Source: Heloderma charlesbogerti (lineage: Eukaryota; Chordata; Lepidosauria; Squamata; Helodermatidae). From it: DNA of 64,000 bases. Below are positions 57,218 to 64,000 of the stretch, in pieces. The notes under the pieces are model-generated. The model worked only from the letters and a program-made list of their open reading frames with translations, had not been told where the DNA came from and searched no databases. Positions within the stretch are counted from its first letter, which is position 1. Every line of letters begins with the position of its first letter. The translations under genes and the position numbers were made by a program. The stretch is from positions 2,666,001 through 2,730,000 of the forward strand of contig JANEZZ010001570.1 in assembly GCA_026122225.1 (NCBI GenBank). Reading direction: 5' to 3'.

Positions 57218-60200
57218 TTTGTTGTTGTTGTTGTTGTTCAGTCGTGTCCAACTCTTCGTGACCCCATGGACCATAGCACGCCAGGCCTTCCTGTCTTGCA
57301 CTCTCTCCCGGAGCATGCTCAAGTCCATATTCATAGCATCAGTGATGCTATCTAGCCATCTCATCCTCTGCGGTCCCCTTCTCCTTTTGCCTTCAGTCTT
57401 TCCCAGCATCAGGGTCTTTTCCAGAGAGTTTTCTCTTCGCATTAGGTGGCCAAAATATTGGAGCTTCAGTATCTGTCCTTCCAATGAGCACTCAGGGTTG
57501 ATTTCCTTTAACCTCCTTGCAGTCCAGGGGACTCGTAAGAGTCTTCTCCAGCACCACAGTTTGAAAGCATCAATTCTTCGGCGCTCAGCCTTCCTTATAG
57601 TCCAGCTCTCACAGCCATACATTACTACTGGGAAAACCATAGCTTTGATTAGACAGACCTTTGTCGGCAAGGTGATGTCTCTGCTTCTTACTATGCTGTC
57701 TAGGTTTGCCATAGCTTTCCTCCCAAGGAGCAAGCGTCTTTTAATTTCATGGCTACAGTCACCGTCTGTGGTGATCTTGGAGCCCAAGAAAGTAAAATCT
57801 GTCACTGCTTCCATTTCTTCCCCTTCTATATGCCAGGAAGTGATGGGGCCAGATGCCATGATCTTCGTTTTTTTAATGTTGAGTTTCAAACCAGCTTTTG
57901 CACTCTCCTCTTTCACCCTCAACAAGAGGCTCTAGAGATCCTCTTCGCTTTCTGCCATTAGGGTGGTATCATCTGCATATCGGAGGTTGTTGATAATTCT
58001 CCCAGCAATCTTAATTCCGACCTCTGATTCATCCAACCCGGTGTTTCTCATGATGTACTCTGCATATAAGTTAAATAAGCAGGGTGACAATATGCAGCCT
58101 TGTCGTACTCCTTTCCCAATTTTGAATCACTCGGTTGTTCCATGTCTGGTTCTTACTGCTGATTTTTGACCCTCGTACAGGTTTCTCAGGAGACAGGTAA
58201 GGTGGTCTGGTACTCGCATCACTTTAAGAATTTGCCACAGTTTGTTGTGATCCACACAATCAAACGCTTTAGCGTAGTCAATGGAGAAGAAATAGACATT
58301 TTTCTGGAATTCTCTTGCTTTCTCCATGATGCAGCGAATGTTGCTGATTTGATCTCTAGTTCCTCTGCCTCTTCGAAACCCCGCTTGTACTTCAGGTAGT
58401 TCTCGGTTCACATACTGCTGAAGCCTAGCTTGTAGGATTTTGAGCATCACCTTGCTGGCATGTGAATCAGCACAATTGTGCGGTAGTTTGAACACTCTTT
58501 GGCGTTGCCCTTCTTTGGAATTGGAATGTAAACTGACCTTTTCCAGTCTTGCGACCATTGTTGAGTGTTCCAAATTTGTTGGCAAATTGAATGCAGCACT
58601 TTAACAGCATCATCTTTTAGGATTTTAAATAGCTCAGCTGGAATACTGTCATCTCCGCTAGCTTTGTTGTTACTAATGCTGCCTAAGGCCCACTTGACTT
58701 CACTCTCGAGGATGTCCAGCTCAAGTTCAGTGACCGCACTATCATGGCTATCAGGGATATTACGATCTTTCCTGTATAGTTCTTCTGCGTATTCTTGCCA
58801 CCTCTTCTTAATCTCATCTGCTTCTGTTAGGTCCCTGCCTTCTTTGTCCTTTATCATGCCCGTCTTTGCACAAAACGTTCCCCTGAGATCTCCAATTTTC
58901 TTGAAGAGATCTCTAGTCTTTCCCATTCTGTTGTTTTCCTCGATTTTTTGGCATTGTTCATTTAAGAAGGCCTTCTTGTCTCTCCTTTCTATTCTCTGGA
59001 ACTCTGCATTCAGTTGGATATATCTTCCCGTTTCTCCCTTGGTTTTTGCTTCCTTCTTTCCCCAGCTACTTGTAAAGCTTCATCAGCCACTTGGCTTTCT
59101 TGCATTTCTTTTTCTTTGGGATGGATTTCGTTGCTGCCTCCTGAATAATGTGACGGACCTCCGTCCATAGTTCCTCAGGCACTCTGTCTATCAGGTCTAA
59201 TCCCTGAAATCTATTCCTCACCTCCACTGTATATTCATCAGGGATATGATTTAGGTCATACCTGAATGGTTTAGTGGTTTTCCCTACGTTCTTCAATTTA
59301 AGCTGGAATTTTATAACAAGAAGCTCATGATCTGAGCCACAGTCAGCTCCAGGTCTTGTTTTTACTGACTGTATAGAGCTTCTCCATCTTTGGCTGCAAA
59401 GGACATAATCAATCTGATTTCGATAGTGACCATCTGGTGATATCCATGTGTAGAGTCGTCTCTTGTGCTGTTAGAAAAGAGTGTTTGCTATGATCAGCGT
59501 GTTCTCTTGGCAGAACTCTATTAGCTTTTGTCCTGCTTCATTTTGTACACCAAGGCCATGCCTGCCTGTTATCCCGGTGATTTCTTGACTTCCTACTTTA
59601 GCATTCCAATCCCCTATGATGAAGAGGACATCTTTTTTTGGTGTTAGTTCTAGAAGGTGTTGTAGGTCTTCATAGAACCGATCAACCTCAGCTTCTTCAG
59701 CATCAGTGGTTGGGGCATAGACTTGAATTACTGTGATGTTGAATGGTTTGCCTTGGATTCGTACTGAGATCATTCTATCATTTTTAAGATTGTACCCCAG
59801 TACTGCTTTTCCCACCCTTTTGTTGACTATGAGTGCTACTCCATTTCTTCTAAGGGATTCTTGCCCACAGTAGTAGATATGATGGTCACCTGAATTAAAT
59901 TCGCCCATGCCTGTCCATTTTAGTTCGCTGATTCCCAAGATGTCGATGTTCAATCTTGCCATCTCATGTTTGACCACCTCCAGCTTACCTTGATTCATTG
60001 AGCTGACATTCCAGGTTCCTAAACAATATTGTTCTTTACAGCATCGGATTTTCTTTTCACCACCAGACACATCCACAGCTCAGTGTCCTTTCGACTTTGG
60101 CCCAGCCGCTTCACTCTTTCTGGCGCTACTTGGAAATACCCTCTGCTCTTCCCCAGTAGTATATTGGACACCTTCCGACCTGAGGGGCTCATCTTCCGGC

Positions 60201-60411
60201 GTCTTATCTTTTAGCCTTGTGATACGTTCCATGGGGTTTTCTTGGCAAGAATACTGGAGTGGGTTGCCATTTCCTTCTCCAGTGGACCACATTTTGTCAG
60301 AACTCTCTGCCATGACCTGTCCATCTTGGGTGGCCCTGCACGGCATAGCTTATGGCTTCACTGAGTTACGCAAGCCCCTTTGCCACAACAAGACAGTGAT
60401 CCATGAAGGGG
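57218..60411 (-). mobile_element. Full-length RTE-BovB LINE, copy C
   Basis: 3,194 bp on the minus strand, from CCCCTTCATGGATCACTG (complement, ending 60411) to a (TTG)n-encoded CAA tail at 57218, with an exact 12-bp TSD. It shares its 5' boundary with copies A and B. Confidence 0.95.
57230..60346 (-). pseudogene. BovB endonuclease/reverse transcriptase ORF (copy C), frameshifted
   Basis: The minus strand starts at the ATG at 60346. The endonuclease motifs WNVSSMNQ (Arg to Ser beside the Asn), SELKW and GDWNAK are intact to about 59471. Frameshifts occur near 59069 and near 58465 (YRTIVLI, then out of frame), and a stop lies at about 57933 where copy A has AAG. The catalytic YADD is intact (57969-57980). 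The terminal stop octamer ACGACTGA is absent, so the last frame reads through Asn codons of the CAA tail into about 118 codons of flanking DNA, to 56864. Confidence 0.9.
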
Positions 60412-60423
60412 CCAGACATACAC

Positions 60424-60943
60424 ACTGCCCCGCTAGAAGACTTAAGACAAGGCAACTTCATTTTCTTCCCTGGAGCCCTAACTAGCTTTCTGGGTCTTTC
60501 CTCCCCCCACCTCTCTCTGTATCACCAATCACCAAGCATTTTAAAGATTTATTTAGTTTCTTGTTTCAAGACCACATATGCTCACCAAAGCAGACAATAC
60601 TGTATATCAGATATGGGTGAGAATTTTGTTCAGTTCATTTATTTTGGTAAGAGCTTATTTGTGAATTTCTTCATAAACTGGACAGTAAGACCTTGAGATT
60701 AAAAAAGAAAAAAAGCAAATGTGGGAGAAAGCAAAACTGACAGATCCATCCAACTCTCTCTCCTGTTTATTTCTTTATTCATTTAAAGAAATTCACACCA
60801 TATTCTCAAGGTAAAATTTACAAGAATGCTTACCTTATATACACGGCAATTGGCTTGCATGCTAATGCCAGCATGCAACACAGAAAGGCTGGTTACACAG
60901 TATGAGACTGTATCGTAGTCTAATTTCAAGGCACTATGGATCA
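60424..60943. other. Non-coding stretch, nothing recognised
   Basis: AT-rich; no gene. Confidence 0.4.
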
Positions 60944-60951
60944 ACATCCAG

Positions 60952-61086
60952 CAGGGGTGGGAAACATGTGGCCCTCATGTTGTTGGTGAACTGCAACTCC
61001 CATCAGTCTCAGCCAGCATAGCCAATGGTGGGGGATGATGGACACTGAAGTCCAACATCTGGTGGGCCACATGTCCCCCATCTCTG
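60952..61086. mobile_element. hAT MITE, CAGGGGTGGGAAAC type, 135 bp
   Basis: CAGGGGTGGGAAACATGTGGCC and the inverse GGCCACATGTCCCCCATCTCTG are TIRs. Interior ACTGCAACTCCCATCAGTC..GGATGATGG. TSD ACATCCAG/GCATCCAG with one mismatch. Confidence 0.8.
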
Positions 61087-61120
61087 GCATCCAGCATAGA
61101 CAAGCTAGGAGTGTCTTCTC

Positions 61121-61411
61121 TAGGGATGTTGGAGAAATTCGCAACAGATTCAAATAAGTTCAGATTTCTATGAATCTGACATAAGGATTCTGCAGCGGAC
61201 TGGCTTCTTCTGAGTTGAATGGTTTTGCAGATCATTTATTTACATTTGGGGGGATTTGAGCAAATTCGCGAACGCGCAAGTGTACAAGAGGAACTAAATT
61301 CCTGTACATCCCTAAAAATATCAGATTCCATCAATGAACAAACAACAGAATGAATGGCAGCCAACAATACAGAAACAATGGAATGGGTTTAACAAAATCT
61401 GTACATCCCTA
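61121..61411. mobile_element. Non-autonomous hAT element, 291 bp
   Basis: TAGGGATGTTGGAG at the left, CTGTACATCCCTA at the right, exact TSD GTCTTCTC (61113-61120 and 61412-61419). Same family as 21347-21643. An internal CCTGTACATCCCTAAAAATATC (about 61303) looks like an extra terminal sequence, so it may be compound. Confidence 0.9.
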
Positions 61412-61419
61412 GTCTTCTC

Positions 61420-61847
61420 CCCACTAGCCAGAGGGACAGAGTGTGGTGACATTTATAACAGGAAAGGTGTAACATGAGCATTAATCTGCTTTACCTTAAA
61501 TTTGGGAAGATCCTTAGGACGCAGTCCTGTGGCCCTAGACAGAACTAGACGACCATAGGATTGGTTGGTTCCCGGGAACCGACCTCGGATCCCCCACTCC
61601 CAGGTAAGTTACCAGAGAACAGCCTCCCTATGTGTCTCCGGCCTATGATCTGACGTCCCTAAGCTGTCCGTTAGCATCTAGACAGCTGAAAATGGCCATC
61701 TAGCCGCAAATGCAGGGCAGCTGGAGCGTGGAGGTGACGATCCCCTCTGTGCTCCTCCACCATACGTTGGATAGGCGATCGTCTCCAAGTTCGGAGGCAG
61801 CTGTCTATCTGCACAGGATTGCTCCCTTAGCTAATGAAATGCATTTA
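61420..61847. other. Non-coding stretch, nothing recognised
   Basis: Moderately GC-rich; no domain-bearing ORF. Confidence 0.4.
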
Positions 61848-61930
61848 CAGGGCAATCCTATAGCAGAAGTCTTATTATTTTCAGTGGGCTTACTCCCAGG
61901 TCACTGTATATACTAGGATTACAGCTTTAA
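61848..61930. repeat. Short palindromic MITE
   Basis: GGGCAATCCTATAGCAG..TCAGTGGGCTTACTCCCAGG..ACTAGGATTACAG. Confidence 0.6.
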
Positions 61931-61946
61931 TTAGTGCACTGGTTAT

Positions 61947-62047
61947 GGGCTTCCCAATAGGCATCTGGTTCCCATAGGCATCTGTCGGAAACAAGATGCT
62001 AGACTAGACAGACTTTGGCCTGATCCAGCAGGGCTTTTCTTAAGTTC
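61947..62047 (+). mobile_element. CR1-type LINE 3' end
   Basis: GGGCTTCCCAATAGGCATCTGG, GATGCTAGACTAGACAGAC and TGGCCTGATCCAGCAGGGC, then TTCTTAAGTTC; matches the end of 26128-26395. Confidence 0.75.
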
Positions 62048-62794
62048 GCTTGAAATATATATGTAATCTCAGTGTTAGAAAATCAAACCCATATTTCCAT
62101 CAAAGGGGCTAAAAATATAAGGATTCTTCAGGCTAGAAAAGAAGGGATCCAGGAAGTATCATACCAAGAAAGTATTGTACCAAATGTATAAAATGACAAT
62201 ATGGATGAAAAAGAAATTTATAACAGTCTATTATTTACTCTTCCGTGTAAAACTGGGAACTAAAAATTAGAAAAATCCTGATGAAATCAACCCTCAAATG
62301 AGAGTCTGCATTCAGTGTGACACTGAATGATCAGAGTGTTCCATGCATAAAGATTTCCATGCAGTCCCTCTTGGAACTAATATCCTAGTCTTGGAAGAAT
62401 ATTGCTTCAGACTGTAGCTGTCACCTTGTCAGTAATAGAGGTCAGTGAGAATGCACGCCCTCAATGATTTTCTTACACTGTTATCTACCTATTGAATATC
62501 AGGTCAAATTCAAGATCTGACTCTTTACAGCCCTATATAAAAAGGGCAAGCAGCTTAAAAAGAATGTTTCACACTGAAATCTTGACTGGCCATATTAGGT
62601 CCATTCTTTAGAAACTGAGGAATTGTCACCTACGTAGCAAAAATCTGGAAGAACAAAGCAATCTAAGGCATTACTGATGATTTGACACAAATTTTCTTCA
62701 TTTTATACATATCACCATTACCATGCCTCAGTAGGTCCATTTCATAAGTTTTCCCTCTATAACAAACCAAGTTCTTTTCAGACAATCGTTTGTG
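62048..62794. other. Non-coding stretch, nothing recognised
   Basis: No gene or named repeat. Confidence 0.4.
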
Positions 62795-62890
62795 TGCTCC
62801 CACTTGGAATATGGAGTACAGTGCTAGTAGTCCTATTTCAAAAAGGACAGAATAGAGCCAGAAAAGGGGCAACCAAAATGATCAGGGGTT
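62795..62890 (+). mobile_element. CR1 ORF2 fragment, decayed
   Basis: The plus strand encodes, with stops, SHLEYGVQC..SYFKKDRIE and a shifted KGATKMIRGLG, the conserved LEYG..W.P..KKD and RATKMI stretch of CR1. A (CA)n run follows at 62896. Confidence 0.6.
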
Positions 62891-63118
62891 TGGGACACAC
62901 ACACACACACAACCACACACACATAGACACACATGTCCTAGGAACAATTCTACATGTTTCCAGAAGAGCACTATAAGGGGAAATGGCCGTTGTTGATGGC
63001 AACTTCATCACCACTCGCAGCTGCAACAAACCAGTGTTTTAAGAGGAATGGAGGGGGGTGGCGGGGGGGGAGGTACCACTGCTGGCAAGCAAGTTACATC
63101 TCCAAACATAACACATTC
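62891..63118. repeat. (CA)n and G-rich simple sequence
   Basis: CACACA runs at 62896-62931 and a GGGGGGTGGCGGGGGGGGAG tract near 63053-63072. Confidence 0.6.
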
Positions 63119-63240
63119 ATTTATTTTATTTATTTACAGTATTTATATACTGCTCCACATCAAAAGATTTTAAAGCAGTGAACAGCAAAGATAAAAGAAT
63201 AAAACACCACGTTAAAACCGGTAAAACATGTTTTTAAAGA
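63119..63240 (-). mobile_element. L2-type 3' tail
   Basis: TTTATTTATTTACAGTATTT, then ATATACTGCTCCACATC and AAAGCAGTGAACAGC, as at 15690 and 31853. Confidence 0.7.
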
Positions 63241-64000
63241 CAAGTTCCAATGTAGGATTTGGCAAAATGTTGCAAGGGGTTTGGGGGGGCTCTTTTTGCC
63301 TGTTCCTGGACTCAGATATTGGAGTTGATTTTCTCACTGGAAAAATTTAGGCTCAGTTCTTCCCCATAATTACCAATGCACATATATCGTATCACTTTTT
63401 TTTTTTTGGCAATGTTTCATCAATCTTGCTATGATTATATGGATAACTGCATGAAGACACTTTCTGCAGAGTTTTACAAGTGCACACGTGCTCTTGTTTT
63501 CATTGATAAAACACTACAGAAAGCCAAACTGATGATACTATTCCTGACTATAAGCTGCTCTGAAAGAACCCTTTAGTCCTGAAAAGCGGCATTACAATAT
63601 CTTAAATAAAATAAAAACCATATGTACAGAGACTTTTGTGTGATGTTTTTATCAGTTCATAGGGGAGCAATTAATAAAACCGCACAAATGCAACTTGATG
63701 CATTCATATATAGGACTGCAGTAAGATTCTATGTGTGCTTTATTTCTGTCAATGCACATCGGTAATGGAGAAGAGGGAAAAATGTGAATGGACTAAAGGA
63801 TCGAAAAACTAAGGCTTGCACATGCACCAATTCTGGAATTAGTTTTACAAATTCTTGTTATACCAGCATTCAGGTGGAGCAGAACACACAGCAAAGCAAA
63901 CAACAGGAAGATTAAAGGAAGAGAACAAGGGAAACCGTCTCATTCCTAGAATAAGCCTCATGTGCAGAGAAATACGTACACAGAAAACGTTTGTCTAATA
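63241..64000. repeat. Relatives of the 2725-3060 repeat in unannotated DNA
   Basis: 63466-63516 and 63630-63760 contain GTGCACACGTGCTCTTG, TTGATAAAACAC, TTTTGTGTGATGTTTTTATCAG and ATGCACATC blocks akin to 2725-3060. The remaining sequence is unrecognised. Confidence 0.4.

Noticed and set aside
57035..57935. Plus-strand 315-codon ORF over BovB copy C
   Set aside because: It is the antisense shadow of the minus-strand reverse-transcriptase region and has no domain of its own.

Overview
The window looks like nuclear intergenic or intronic DNA from a squamate reptile, most likely a lizard. I found no host protein-coding exon, no functional tRNA or rRNA gene, no CRISPR array and no bacterial-style gene. 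The assignment rests on repeat content: full-length RTE-BovB LINEs, squamate-type L2 and CR1 LINE 3' ends, tRNA-derived SINEs with an Ala-like head, many small palindromic MITEs, and several hAT-type non-autonomous DNA transposons with exact 8-bp target-site duplications (TSDs). Both nonsense codons in the best-preserved BovB ORF fit CGA-to-TGA changes, as expected from CpG methylation and decay in a vertebrate genome.

Layout. 1-174: right end of a TAGGGATG-type hAT foldback element; another, apparently truncated, starts at 846. 2725-3060: degenerate tandem repeat. 3686-4030: dispersed repeat (second copy 13085-13490). 4218-7440: full-length plus-strand BovB (copy A) with an 11-bp TSD. 7503-7845: long palindrome. 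9918-12075 and 30703-33108: two large elements with related ends and internal 5S-rRNA-like segments. 13797-14004, 15690-17250, 33476-33538, 46877-47350 and 55425-56188: L2-type LINE pieces. 17535-17824 and 50106-50311: BovB 3' fragments. 21347-21643, 45893-46691, 60952-61086 and 61121-61411: hAT elements. 23499-23830, 29520-30144 and 49159-50007: more foldback hAT elements. 34223-39582: minus-strand BovB (copy B) split by two foldback hAT elements, one of which was itself invaded by an L2. 57218-60411: minus-strand full-length BovB (copy C). 26128-26395, 61947-62047 and 62795-62890: CR1 pieces.

How the parts relate. BovB supplies an apurinic-endonuclease/reverse-transcriptase ORF and may serve other retroposons in the genome, but all three copies here are broken. 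The most unusual component is the TAGGGATG foldback hAT family. Its members are arrays of palindromes that alternate a ~36-bp TACGTA-centred palindrome with CpG-rich ATGGCGGC/GCCGCCAT blocks resembling YY1 sites, and near each intact end they carry a 5' splice-donor-like motif facing outward. Two copies also have an open frame from an ATGGCGGC start to such a donor, in phase. This suggests mobile promoter/first-exon cassettes; that reading is inference and needs transcript data.
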